Shown here: in pieces, positions 1 through 8,391 of the stretch
Layout of the letters: every line of letters begins with the position of its first letter
Numbering within the stretch: position 1 is the stretch's first letter
Assembly: GCA_965651135.1 (NCBI GenBank)
Contig: CBFGRJ010000001.1
Coordinates: 1-64,000, forward strand
Source of the DNA: JAICQQ01 sp965651135
GTDB taxonomy: Bacteria > Myxococcota_A > Polyangia > Polyangiales > Polyangiaceae
DNA length: 64,000 nucleotides
Direction: 5' to 3'
Notes under the pieces: model-generated
The model's database searches: none
What the model saw: the letters and a program-made list of their open reading frames with translations, nothing else
What the model was told of the DNA's origin: nothing
Translations under genes and position numbers: made by a program

Positions 1-57
1 ACCACCCCCCGCACCCATCCTGATCGTTCCGATAAAGCAAATGCTATGCCTGTTCGG

Positions 58-2826
58 TTACTTGCGGGCCAGCTCGGCAGCTAGGGTAGCACCATGCGCC
101 TGGCGCAGGTCGGCGCAGCGCTGGGCCGTTTCCAGAGCTTGCTCCAAGTTTTGCGCGGCGCCGGGTCCGAGCGCCGCGGGGTTGTCGAAGTGGCGGCGCG
201 CCTGCTCGATGCCCTCGTTGGTGCAGAAGCCCGCCGCCGCCCAAGGTAGAGACTCGGTCAGGCGTGCTCCGAGCACGCGGCGCAGCTCGGTGTCGTGCCG
301 TGTGAACCAAGCCCAGAACCCAGCGTGCAACGCCTCGTCCGTGAGCGCAGGGTAAAGCAGCGTCCGATAGTCCTGTGCGCGCAAGCTGCCGTCGAGCAAA
401 AGATCGAACGATCTGTCCAAGAGCACGGGATCGCGGAACCTGCCCAGGGCCTTCACCACGCTATTCCGCGTCGTGGGTGAGCGCGTGGCCTTCAGGATCG
501 AGACGAGACCATCGTGCAGCTCTCGATCGCCTTCGAGCGCAGCGATGGAAAGGCTTAGGTCCGCGATTTCCGGTGGTACCTTGTCCGGTGCTGCGAGAAA
601 GGCTCGAGCCTGCGTGCGGGCTTGCTTCAACGTTTCTTTGTCACGACCAACGCTGGCCAGAGCATAAAATAGCGTCTCGCGCGCAAGGCCCGACGCCACC
701 GGATCGGTGGGGGGTGGAACGAAGCGAATGCGACGCGCATGGGCGCTCATCAAGCGACGTGTCCACGCCGCCAGCCGCTCACGGGCTTCTTGGTTGGGCA
801 TCATGCGCGCCAGCTGTGAGATCCCCCGAAGCACACCCTTGAGGGAAATCCAGTGCTGCTCGGAGGCCACCTGTTCGGTAGCGTCGAGGTAAGCCGCTCC
901 GTCGATGGCTCCGACTTCCAGCAAGGCGAGCGCATGTAGGGGCAGAGCGACGCGTTCCGATAGCGCAAGCTTGGTGCGGTGCGCGCCGTACAACTCACCG
1001 AGCTGTTGTGGCTTCAACTTCCAGCGATAGTAGCCCTGCTCGTCCGCATTGGGGTGAAGGTAGCTCGGACAAAACCCCCACGCGAGAGAAAGGTCGGTTG
1101 TCTTTTTATCCAATAAGAGGCACTCGCGAACCTCGCGCTTGCCCAGGCTCCCCTTCAAGCAGACGGGGATGGTCCAAGTCGCATCGGACGGAGGCTTCGG
1201 CCCTGGCAGGGAGTAGCGCGTCTGTTGGAGCGAGACCTTCACCTGTTCGCCGTCGCAGTGCCAGTCGACGCTCACCAAAGGCACACCTGCCTGCTGGACG
1301 AACCCCTCGGCGATCGCGCTGACCGGCTTTTGCGCGGCTTCGTCGAGGGCCGCCAGCAAGTCGAACATCGTCGCATTTCGCCAAGCGTGCTTGGCAAGGT
1401 AGCTCTGGATACCGTCGCGGAATCGATTGGGGCCGACCCAGTGCTCGAGCATCCTGAGTACGCTGAGACCCTTGACATAGGTAATGCGATCGAAGGCGTT
1501 GTGGATGTCCCCGGAGTTTTCGATCCGCTTTCTGATCGGAGTAGCGGACGCCAAGGCGTCGGTTTCCATCACTTCGAGCATGGAATTGATGGCTTGAAGC
1601 TCCGGTTCGGTTTCCGGCGCAATGGTCTTCAGAACGCGGTTCGACATCCACGTGGCAAAAGCCTCATTGAGCCAGAGATCGTCCCACCACGACATGGTCA
1701 CTAAGTTGCCGAACCACATGTGCGCCAGCTCGTGAGCGATGATGGACTGGGCTCGCAGCTTGTCGGAGGCGCTCATGCTGCGCTCGTCAGCGACCAGGTA
1801 TTGTTCCCGGTACGTGACCAAGCCGGCGTTTTCCATGGCGCCGGCACGAAAGCTCGGCACCGCGACTTTGTCGAGCTTTCGGTAAGGGTACGGGCTGCCG
1901 AAATACTCGGTCAGCTCCTGAAGGATCCGCGGCGTTTGGTTCAGTGCAAAGGTCGTATGTTTGGCCTTGCCTTCGGTGGTCAAGATGCGAAAAGGCGGCT
2001 TCTCCAAGAGCGTCGCCGGCGCCGTCGCGATATCGAACTTCCCCACCGCGAGCGCGACCAGATAGGTCGGAAGCGGCTCGGTGGTTTCGAACTCGTGCCG
2101 CGCCATGTCGTTGACTCGTGACAGGCTCTTCAAAGGAGCATTGGACGCGGCGATCTGCGATGGGGGGGTAACGATAGTGGTGGTAAACGGGGTCTTGAAC
2201 CGAGGCTCGTCGAAGCAGGGAAAGGCCTCTCTCGCTGAGAGCGGTTCGAACTGGGTAAAGGCATACCAGTTGTCTCCGTCCTTGGCCCGGTACAGTGACA
2301 CCGGGATCTCGTCGAGCGCGGCGCTATACGTGAAGCTCAGTGTCAGCTCACCCTCGACCGGCTCGGGGAAACCAAGCGCCAGCCCGGAGTTCGGCCCGGA
2401 CACGACCTCCGGTTTGACCTGGGCGGTGCCGAACATAGCGTGGACGTCGCTGAGCTCGAGCCTTTCGGCGTGCAGGAAGATCCAGCGTGTCGGCTCATGG
2501 ACCTTCACCTCGATGCGAGTTCGCCCCGTGAACTCGTCGCGGCTCGGGTCGATGCCGAACTCGAGCCAGTAGTGCAGCGGCTCGACGCTCGGGCTGAGCC
2601 TGTTGTCTCCGTTGACCTCGGGGATTGGCGCGACCCTTTCAGCAGGTGGCGCGACCGGCTTGCTGGGAACGGAGCTCGCAGGAGGGGCGGAGCAAGCCAA
2701 CGCTAGACTACCCGCGAGCGTGGCAGCTAAGGCTCGCGCCGACACGGCATCGCCCAGTGCTTGAAGAGTGGTCGAAATGCGTCGCACCTTGCTTGCGACT
2801 GTGGAACAGGCAGCAGAAACAAGCAA
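58..2826 (-). CDS. M1 family metallo-aminopeptidase, probable lipoprotein
   Basis: Zinc aminopeptidase of the M1 (APN/ERAP-like) family that removes N-terminal residues from peptides. Counting from the TTG at 2826, the exopeptidase signature GAMEN is at residues 329-333 and the zinc site HELAH is at 365-369, with the third ligand E388 in the following NEAF segment. The N-terminal saddle domain precedes these and a long helical C-terminal domain (about 550-922) follows, so the protein is full length. A hydrophobic stretch ending in LALAC puts a lipobox cysteine at residue 45, pointing to an exported lipoprotein. The start is uncertain: GTG codons at 2787 and 2745 would give more normal lipoprotein signals. 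It lies 14 nt upstream of nothing recognisable and stands apart from the next minus-strand gene in function. Family assignment is secure; substrate is unknown. Confidence 0.93.
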   Translation of the reverse strand: MLVSAACSTVASKVRRISTTLQALGDAVSARALAATLAGSLALACSAPPASSVPSKPVAPPAERVAPIPEVNGDNRLSPSVEPLHYWLEFGIDPSRDEFTGRTRIEVKVHEPTRWIFLHAERLELSDVHAMFGTAQVKPEVVSGPNSGLALGFPEPVEGELTLSFTYSAALDEIPVSLYRAKDGDNWYAFTQFEPLSAREAFPCFDEPRFKTPFTTTIVTPPSQIAASNAPLKSLSRVNDMARHEFETTEPLPTYLVALAVGKFDIATAPATLLEKPPFRILTTEGKAKHTTFALNQTPRILQELTEYFGSPYPYRKLDKVAVPSFRAGAMENAGLVTYREQYLVADERSMSASDKLRAQSIIAHELAHMWFGNLVTMSWWDDLWLNEAFATWMSNRVLKTIAPETEPELQAINSMLEVMETDALASATPIRKRIENSGDIHNAFDRITYVKGLSVLRMLEHWVGPNRFRDGIQSYLAKHAWRNATMFDLLAALDEAAQKPVSAIAEGFVQQAGVPLVSVDWHCDGEQVKVSLQQTRYSLPGPKPPSDATWTIPVCLKGSLGKREVRECLLLDKKTTDLSLAWGFCPSYLHPNADEQGYYRWKLKPQQLGELYGAHRTKLALSERVALPLHALALLEVGAIDGAAYLDATEQVASEQHWISLKGVLRGISQLARMMPNQEARERLAAWTRRLMSAHARRIRFVPPPTDPVASGLARETLFYALASVGRDKETLKQARTQARAFLAAPDKVPPEIADLSLSIAALEGDRELHDGLVSILKATRSPTTRNSVVKALGRFRDPVLLDRSFDLLLDGSLRAQDYRTLLYPALTDEALHAGFWAWFTRHDTELRRVLGARLTESLPWAAAGFCTNEGIEQARRHFDNPAALGPGAAQNLEQALETAQRCADLRQAHGATLAAELARK

Positions 2827-2840
2827 ACCCTAATGGGGGG

Positions 2841-3521
2841 TCAATCGGGGAATGGGTATTCGACGCCTGTCAGCATGAGCTCCGAATCCAGCACGAAGCG
2901 CCCGGTGAAGCTCGTGCTCCGGGGGAAGCGGCCGGATGCGGTGAGCAGCATTGCCCGAAAGGTGGCGCTGTGGCGATCGAGCTCTACCTCGACATCGTGA
3001 AACCCCAAGTACTGTAACGTCAGCGGGTACTGACACTTGTAGAATGCTTCTTTGGCCGAGAAGATGAGCTTGGCCAAGAGCGCTCGCTCCGAGGCGGGTT
3101 CTGCATCGAGCGCGCGGCGCTCCGTGTCGGTGAGCACGTGCCCCATGAGCTCTTCGCCAAGCGGTTCGGTTTGTTCCGCGTCCAGGCCTACGCCTTGAAC
3201 CTCGGCTGCTCGCGCGACTGCCGCCGCAGCGAAAGCGGTTTCGAGCTTGCCGGTGTGCGTGATGGAACCGACGAATCCAGGCGGCCAGCAGGGCGCTCTG
3301 TCCTCCCCCGCGGGAATGGCTACGCCTTCGGCTCCCAGCATCTCGAGGGCGCGTCGTGCGCAATGGCGCCCGGCCTGAAACTCACGCCGTCGCTTTTCTA
3401 CCGCGCGTGCGACATAGCGCTGCTCTTGCTCGAAGAGGGGTTCGAGCGCTTCGAACGCACGCACCTCGCTGGTCACCACTCGCCCCGAGAACAGCTTGGC
3501 TGTGAGGGCGGCGGGGGGCAC
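2841..3521 (-). CDS. 4'-phosphopantetheinyl transferase (EntD/Sfp type)
   Basis: Transfers the phosphopantetheine arm of CoA to a serine of an acyl, aryl or peptidyl carrier protein. The 226-residue product has the expected family motifs: GSITHTG (85-91), the metal-binding GLDAE (D114, E116) and FSAKEAF (154-160) with E158. The GTG start at 3521 overlaps the TAG stop of the ketosynthase by one base (TAGTG), so the two genes are almost certainly translationally coupled. A much longer open frame continues upstream through the ketosynthase gene, but it runs antiframe to a real gene and was discarded. The pairing with a ketosynthase suggests that it activates the carrier protein used by that enzyme, although no carrier-protein gene was found nearby. 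Confidence 0.9.
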   Translation of the reverse strand: MPPAALTAKLFSGRVVTSEVRAFEALEPLFEQEQRYVARAVEKRRREFQAGRHCARRALEMLGAEGVAIPAGEDRAPCWPPGFVGSITHTGKLETAFAAAAVARAAEVQGVGLDAEQTEPLGEELMGHVLTDTERRALDAEPASERALLAKLIFSAKEAFYKCQYPLTLQYLGFHDVEVELDRHSATFRAMLLTASGRFPRSTSFTGRFVLDSELMLTGVEYPFPD

Positions 3522-5089
3522 TAACCGGTGAGATCCCAGGGGCGGGAGATGACACAAGCATTGATGCCACCGACGCCCATGCTGAGCTTGCCAACCGGTT
3601 GGCTGGGGAAGTTGACCGGTCGATTGAAGACGAACCCCTGGCTCAGCTCTTTGATGGTGGCGTGGATCTCCGACTCGTTGAGCGTCGTGGGGAACAGGTG
3701 ACCCCTTTCGTAGCCGAGGTATTGCGCGGTCAGCTCCCAGCCGCCGCCGACGCCCATGCCGTGTCCGAAGGTCCCCTTGCGGGCCGTGACGAGCACCTGA
3801 TTCGGAATCACCGAGAGCAGGTTGGCCACCTCTAGGAAGTCGCCCGGTGTGGCCGTGGCATGCAGATCCCAGGAACCAATCGCGTTGGCATCGGTGGCGG
3901 CCGCACGCAACGCCATCTGCATGGCTTTTTGCGGGCCCTCTTTGGAGGGCGTGATGATGTGGTCGGCGTCTGCCGAAACGCCCACCGAGAGCGGCTCGAG
4001 CCCCAACGGTCGGAAACCCTGAGCTAGGCCCCACTCGAGATCGCCCACGATCCAGATCGCCGCGCCGCCCGAGACATGCGTGCCTTTCAGGCCGGAAAGC
4101 GGCTTCGATGGCTCGCCGTCCGCTGAAAGCACTCGCGCCGAATAGAAGGCGCCCACCGTCATGGGATGTGGGGGCGGATCCGCGGAACCGATCACTACCA
4201 GCTTGGCTTCGCCATGGTCGATGGCGTCGATCGCCAGTTTGAGAGACACACTGAAGGTGGAGCAAGCGGCCACGGGCGCGAAGGAGAAGCCGGTGATCTT
4301 GCCGAGCATCGAGATCTGTGAGCTGGGAGTATTGGCAATGTTCCACAGCACATTGGCAGAGACGTAGTTCCAAGGAGGTTCGGGGGCGCCCCAGTCTTCG
4401 TGCAGCTGGGCGATGCGGCGCCTTTTCTCCCGAATGACCTTGAGCTTGCCGCTTTCGACGGCGCCTTCGACCTTGATCGCCTCGATTTCTCGAAGCTGCG
4501 CCAAAAACTCGGCGAGCTTGTCCGAGCGCTCCGCCCAATACGCATACCAGGCGTCCTCCAGCTCTTCACGCTCGTCGATGTTTCGCGCGCGACTCGGATC
4601 GGAAACCGGCAGATCGTCATGGGGGTCACGTTGGTAAGCACGCAACGCAGCGTTGCGTTCGGGATCCGCCCAAAAGCGGTTCCACCGTCGCTGCCCGTGG
4701 TAGTAGGCGATGGATGTGTCGTAAATGGTCGGGAATGCGCCAAGGGCCGTGCCCACGTAGACATGGGCTTGGGAGCCCAATTCCCGAAGCGCAGTCTCGA
4801 TACCGGGATTCTGCCCCAGGGACTGGATGAACGAGCCCACCGCGTAGAGCGAGGTGGCGTCCATCTTGTCGACGAGCTGCTTGAATCGGCTCGGCGGGAA
4901 CCGAGCTTCAATCCATCCCTGGTAATCGCTGAAGTCGAACTTCGGCTGACCGACGAGGAAGTTGTCTTTGCCGAACCCATTGAAGGGAGCCAGCCAGCTT
5001 TCGGCGGTCTCCAGGTTGGCGGCGAACTCGTCGATGTTCGCGCTTCGCGGGGCGACGACGCCCCAGCCAAAAATCGCAGCTCTCCGCAT
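3521..5089 (-). CDS. beta-ketoacyl synthase with an extra helical insertion
   Basis: Thiolase-fold condensing enzyme of the FabB/FabF class. The Cys-His-His triad is visible: C276 in AACSTFS, H410 in DLHATATPGD and H443 in GTFGHGMG, with a C-terminal GGIN motif. At 522 residues it is about 100 longer than FabF. The extra length lies roughly between residues 130 and 245, a charged, helix-rich segment just before the nucleophile. The protein is soluble with no signal. It heads a two-gene unit with the PPTase and is divergent from the HMG-CoA-synthase-like gene. A decarboxylative condensation on a carrier-bound substrate is the expected chemistry. The pathway is unknown, and primary fatty-acid synthesis is unlikely given the insertion and neighbours. 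Confidence 0.87.
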   Translation of the reverse strand: MRRAAIFGWGVVAPRSANIDEFAANLETAESWLAPFNGFGKDNFLVGQPKFDFSDYQGWIEARFPPSRFKQLVDKMDATSLYAVGSFIQSLGQNPGIETALRELGSQAHVYVGTALGAFPTIYDTSIAYYHGQRRWNRFWADPERNAALRAYQRDPHDDLPVSDPSRARNIDEREELEDAWYAYWAERSDKLAEFLAQLREIEAIKVEGAVESGKLKVIREKRRRIAQLHEDWGAPEPPWNYVSANVLWNIANTPSSQISMLGKITGFSFAPVAACSTFSVSLKLAIDAIDHGEAKLVVIGSADPPPHPMTVGAFYSARVLSADGEPSKPLSGLKGTHVSGGAAIWIVGDLEWGLAQGFRPLGLEPLSVGVSADADHIITPSKEGPQKAMQMALRAAATDANAIGSWDLHATATPGDFLEVANLLSVIPNQVLVTARKGTFGHGMGVGGGWELTAQYLGYERGHLFPTTLNESEIHATIKELSQGFVFNRPVNFPSQPVGKLSMGVGGINACVISRPWDLTG

Positions 5090-5113
5090 GGTTCTGTTCC
5101 TATCGGACGCTGG

Positions 5114-5141
5114 AATGTAGAAGGGGCGCGTAAAGAGTCAA
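5114..5141 (-). promoter_or_regulatory. candidate sigma-70-type promoter for the ketosynthase-PPTase unit
   Basis: On the minus strand TTGACT (5141-5136) and TACATT (5119-5114) are separated by 16 nt, matching the -35 and -10 consensus at 5/6 and 4/6 positions. The -10 lies 25 nt before the ATG at 5089, and an AGGA-type ribosome site sits between them. The call rests on pattern matching only. Confidence 0.4.
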
Positions 5142-5159
5142 CAGTCCAGGTTTTTACGC
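5128..5159. repeat. inverted repeat GCGTAAA-N18-TTTACGC in the divergent promoter region
   Basis: Perfect 7-bp arms (5128-5134 and 5153-5159) flank an 18-nt spacer and overlap the proposed -35 of the ketosynthase gene. The position between two divergent genes is that of an operator. Arms this short can occur by chance. Confidence 0.3.
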
Positions 5160-5327
5160 ACCAACACCGCAGGGTGAGAAGGGGGCTACGCGCCGGGTGG
5201 CTGGTCCGGCGCAGTGCGTCATCCTGGGGACCTTTGCACCGAAATTCCACAGAGTTTGCGCGTCGGGTTCGTGTTTCCACCGCCCGGCGCTGGTACAAGC
5301 GTGGTCGAACCGCGGAGGCTTTCGAAC

Positions 5328-6806
5328 ATGGTGAACCTTGAGGACCGAGTTGGGATCAGCGCGATGAGCCTATACGTGCCGGGGCTTCGAGTGCAGCTGG
5401 AGGCGTGGTGCGAGTGGACCAACAATCCGTGGGACAAGATCCAAAACGTGGTCGGGCGAAGCTTTCGCGTCTGCGCCCCGGACGAGAACGTGTACACCAT
5501 GGCCGCAGGGGCGGTTCTGGACCTGATCCGACACAATGACATCGATCCAACGCGCATCGGTTTTCTCGGCCTCGGCACCGAATCCAGCACGGACAACGCA
5601 GCAGGGGCGGTGATCGTTCGCGGTATGGTGGATCGGGCGCTCGAAGCCGTGGGCCTGCCAAGACTGGCTCGCAACATGGAGGTGCCGGAATTCAAGCATG
5701 CGTGCCTGGGTGGCATCTACGGCCTGAAGAATGCGCTACGGTACGTGTCTTTCGACGGGGCGGAGCGCCAAGCCATCGTCGTGAGCGCCGATGTTGCGGA
5801 ATACGAGCGCGGCAGCAGTGGCGAACAGACTCAGGGAGCAGGGGCGGTAGCGATGCTGGTCGAGCGCGACCCGAAGCTTTTGGGTATCGACCTCAAGCAT
5901 GCCGGCAACGCCTCCGATTACCGGGGTCCGGACTTCAGAAAGCCCTTTGCCCGCCACTTCACCCAGGGGTACGCGGAGCGCACCAAGCGGCCCAGCGATT
6001 TTCCCATCTTCAGCGGCAAGTACTCGACGTATGCGTATCTCGACGAGACCGTGCACGCCGTGGAAGACATGCTCAGGCACCAAAATAGCTCACATGGCGC
6101 GTACTATCGAGACGTCAAGGCGCTGTTCTTCCATCGCCCGTACAATCACATGCCCATCCAAGCCATGTCGTTTCTCTACGTGCGTGGGCTCGTGCGCAGC
6201 GACCACCACGGTGAGGAGCTCAGTGAGCTGTGTGCTGAAGCCGGCGTAAGCCTCGAAGAGCTGCTCGCAGAGACCCAGAGCCGGCCCGATCTTTACCAGC
6301 GGGTGATCGACGGCAACTCGGCCGATGACCCCTATCGAGCCACCAGCGCCGTGGCTGCGGCCCTCAGGCGGCGCCCGAGCTTTCGAGAGCTGCTGCAGCA
6401 AAAAATGGCGCTCGGTTCCGAGTGCATGCGTGATCTCGGCAATTTGTACACCGCGGCTTTGCCAGCCTGGATCGCGGCCGGGCTCGAAGAGGCGGCAGAG
6501 CGGCAGCTCGACCTATCGGGACCCATGGTGGCCGTAGGCTATGGCAGCGGCGACGCGGCAGAAGCCATTCCCATGGCCTCCGTTCCGGGTTGGGAACAGG
6601 CCGCGGCGCGCATCGGGTTCCAGCGCGCGCTCGAAGGGGCTCAGGACCTGACGCGCGAGCAGTACGAAGCCCTCCACGATGGCGTGGCCGTCCCCGATCT
6701 GAAGCGAGACGACCCACGCGGGTTTCGCATTGCCCGCGTCGGGGAAACCTACGAACACGGTTTTCAGGACCTCGGGGTGGAGTACTACGAATACCTGGGC
6801 GCCTGA
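5328..6806 (+). CDS. hydroxymethylglutaryl-CoA synthase-like protein
   Basis: Member of the HMG-CoA synthase branch of the thiolase superfamily. From the ATG at 5328 (GGAGG at 5314-5318, nine bases away) the 492-residue product shows all three catalytic positions: E85 in GTESSTDNA, C126 in HACLGG, and H269 in FHRPYNHM. These match the Glu/Cys/His of bacterial MvaS. It is about 100 residues longer than MvaS, mostly in the second half. It is transcribed divergently from the ketosynthase-PPTase pair across a 238-nt gap. Known roles for such enzymes are the mevalonate or isovaleryl-CoA pathway and polyketide beta-branching. Both other enzymes handle carrier-bound acyl groups, so an aldol addition to a beta-ketoacyl thioester is plausible but unproven. 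Confidence 0.85.
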   Translation: MVNLEDRVGISAMSLYVPGLRVQLEAWCEWTNNPWDKIQNVVGRSFRVCAPDENVYTMAAGAVLDLIRHNDIDPTRIGFLGLGTESSTDNAAGAVIVRGMVDRALEAVGLPRLARNMEVPEFKHACLGGIYGLKNALRYVSFDGAERQAIVVSADVAEYERGSSGEQTQGAGAVAMLVERDPKLLGIDLKHAGNASDYRGPDFRKPFARHFTQGYAERTKRPSDFPIFSGKYSTYAYLDETVHAVEDMLRHQNSSHGAYYRDVKALFFHRPYNHMPIQAMSFLYVRGLVRSDHHGEELSELCAEAGVSLEELLAETQSRPDLYQRVIDGNSADDPYRATSAVAAALRRRPSFRELLQQKMALGSECMRDLGNLYTAALPAWIAAGLEEAAERQLDLSGPMVAVGYGSGDAAEAIPMASVPGWEQAAARIGFQRALEGAQDLTREQYEALHDGVAVPDLKRDDPRGFRIARVGETYEHGFQDLGVEYYEYLGA

Positions 6807-6824
6807 TTTCGCTGGCTCATTTCA

Positions 6825-6862
6825 TTTGGCGCGACAGGTTTTTTCCTAGGCTTCGCGCCAAA
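6825..6862. repeat. 10-bp inverted repeat downstream of the HMGS-like gene
   Basis: TTTGGCGCGA (6825-6834) and TCGCGCCAAA (6853-6862) are perfect complements around an 18-nt loop that contains a run of six T and CCTAGG. It lies 18 nt after the stop at 6806 and about 100 nt before yebC. It could act as a transcript 3' end or a protein-binding dyad. The loop is long for an intrinsic terminator. Confidence 0.4.
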
Positions 6863-6963
6863 GCGTGGGCGGCCTCGGACTGCCTGTGGTACCCGCAGCC
6901 GCTTTTTGCTAGACCCCCTTGCGAGCGCGATTCCGCGCTGTAACGCAGAGGTTCAACGGGACA

Positions 6964-7716
6964 ATGAGCGGTCATTCGAAATGGGCAACCATCAAACGCA
7001 AGAAAGGGGCGAATGACGCCGCCCGCGGCAAGCTCTTCACGAAGTTGGTCAAAGAAATAGCGACAGCCGCACGCATGGGAGGAGGGGACCCCGACGCCAA
7101 CGCGCGGCTGCGCAAGGCCGTCAACGACGCCAAGGCCCAGCAGATGCCCAGTGACAGCATCAAGCGGGCCATCCAGCGTGGAACGGGTGAGATCGAAGGG
7201 GCCAACTACGAAGAGGTGCTTTACGAGGGTACGGGTCCCAGCGGTACGCTGTTTTTGGTCGAGGGTATGACGGACAACCGCAACCGAACGGTCGCTGAGC
7301 TGCGGAAGATGTTCGAGCGCCACAATGGCAACCTGGGCGGGTCTGGAACGGCGCAGTGGGCATTCGATCGGCTAGGTACCATCACGCTGGACAAGAGTCA
7401 GGTCAGCGAGGAGCGCTTGATGGAAGCCGCGCTCGAGGCTGGCGCCGAAGACTACCGGGACGAAGGCGACGTGTGGACGGTATACACGCCGGTGGAACAA
7501 CTGTTCGACGTGGTCGAATCGTTCGAAAAGAGCAAACTGCAGGTTCAAGACAGCAAGCTCGCCTACGTTCCCAAGACCAGGAAGGAAGTGACGGGGCGGG
7601 ATGCGGAGGTTTGTTTGAACCTGGTGGATGCCTTGGACGACCACGACGACGTGCAGAACGTGTTCGCCGACTTCGACGTTCCGGATGAGGAGCTCGCCCG
7701 CATCAGCGGTAGCTGA
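6964..7716 (+). CDS. yebC: YebC/PmpR (TACO1) family protein
   Basis: The 250-residue product begins with the family hallmark MSGHSKWATIKRKK and has the usual three-domain length (240-250 residues). The ATG at 6964 is chosen because homologues start exactly there; the open frame extends upstream to 6919 without a better site. YebC-type proteins have been described both as DNA-binding regulators and as ribosome-associated factors that relieve stalling on proline-rich stretches. It stands alone, transcribed toward the convergent CPBP protease gene nine bases away. In many genomes yebC sits beside ruvC, which is not the case here. Confidence 0.95.
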   Translation: MSGHSKWATIKRKKGANDAARGKLFTKLVKEIATAARMGGGDPDANARLRKAVNDAKAQQMPSDSIKRAIQRGTGEIEGANYEEVLYEGTGPSGTLFLVEGMTDNRNRTVAELRKMFERHNGNLGGSGTAQWAFDRLGTITLDKSQVSEERLMEAALEAGAEDYRDEGDVWTVYTPVEQLFDVVESFEKSKLQVQDSKLAYVPKTRKEVTGRDAEVCLNLVDALDDHDDVQNVFADFDVPDEELARISGS

Positions 7717-7725
7717 CGGATTGGC

Positions 7726-8391
7726 TCAGAACCCGGGCAGGCGGAACTGCACGGCGGCAAAGTACGTGAAGATCATGTGAGAAATGATCAAAGGCGGCAG
7801 GCGCCCGAACAGGCGCCCCATGAACCCCCAGACCAGGCCGCAGCCGAGCGCGGCTAGCGGCAAGATGGGGTTCAGGCCGGCGGGTCCACGCAGCGTGAAG
7901 GCCGTGGGCAGCAGCGATAGGGAGTACAACACGGCGCTGAGCGGCCACGAGCGTCGATCGCCGTAGCGCTGCATCAACTGATCCAACACCATGGCGCGCC
8001 AAACGATCTCCTCCAATGTCGCAATGGCAAGCAGAGCCAAGATGACGAGCACCGAGCTCTGCACCACCGCAGGGTCGCCGACCATGAGGTACACGTAGAG
8101 CACCCAGGCCTGCTCATCGCTGCCAGCGGGCGTGATGGTTGCCCGACCGAGCCAAGACCCGACCAGAAGCACGAGACCGGTGATCGCTCCAATCGCAAAG
8201 TCGCCGCTCTTGAACTTGAACACGGCGCGCAAGATGCCTTCGTCCCACATTCGGTAGATGGCCCAGGCGCCGAGCGCGGCGTACACGCCGAGCAGCGTGC
8301 CAAAAAACTTCCAGGTCCCACCCCATTCGGGGTCGAATGCCAGCGTCGTGGCTGCCGCCGTGGTCAGCAGCACAGCGAAGACCACTCTCAT
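7726..8391 (-). CDS. CPBP family intramembrane glutamic protease
   Basis: A 221-residue polytopic membrane protein with about six hydrophobic segments. Motif 1 of the CAAX-protease/bacteriocin-processing (Abi, Rce1-like) family is present as EEIVWR (E127, E128, R132), and a C-terminal membrane histidine (H205 in SHMIFTY) fits the last motif. The usual middle FxxxH motif is not clear: the matching stretch (about 155-165) has no histidine, so activity is not assured. The ATG at 8391 overlaps the coaBC stop by four bases (ATGA), making it the last gene of the feoA-feoB-mpg-coaBC run. Substrate unknown. Confidence 0.83.
   Translation of the reverse strand: MRVVFAVLLTTAAATTLAFDPEWGGTWKFFGTLLGVYAALGAWAIYRMWDEGILRAVFKFKSGDFAIGAITGLVLLVGSWLGRATITPAGSDEQAWVLYVYLMVGDPAVVQSSVLVILALLAIATLEEIVWRAMVLDQLMQRYGDRRSWPLSAVLYSLSLLPTAFTLRGPAGLNPILPLAALGCGLVWGFMGRLFGRLPPLIISHMIFTYFAAVQFRLPGF

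Noticed and set aside
1..57. Possible terminator at the left edge
   Set aside because: No stem followed by a T-run could be found in the short stretch after the aminopeptidase stop.
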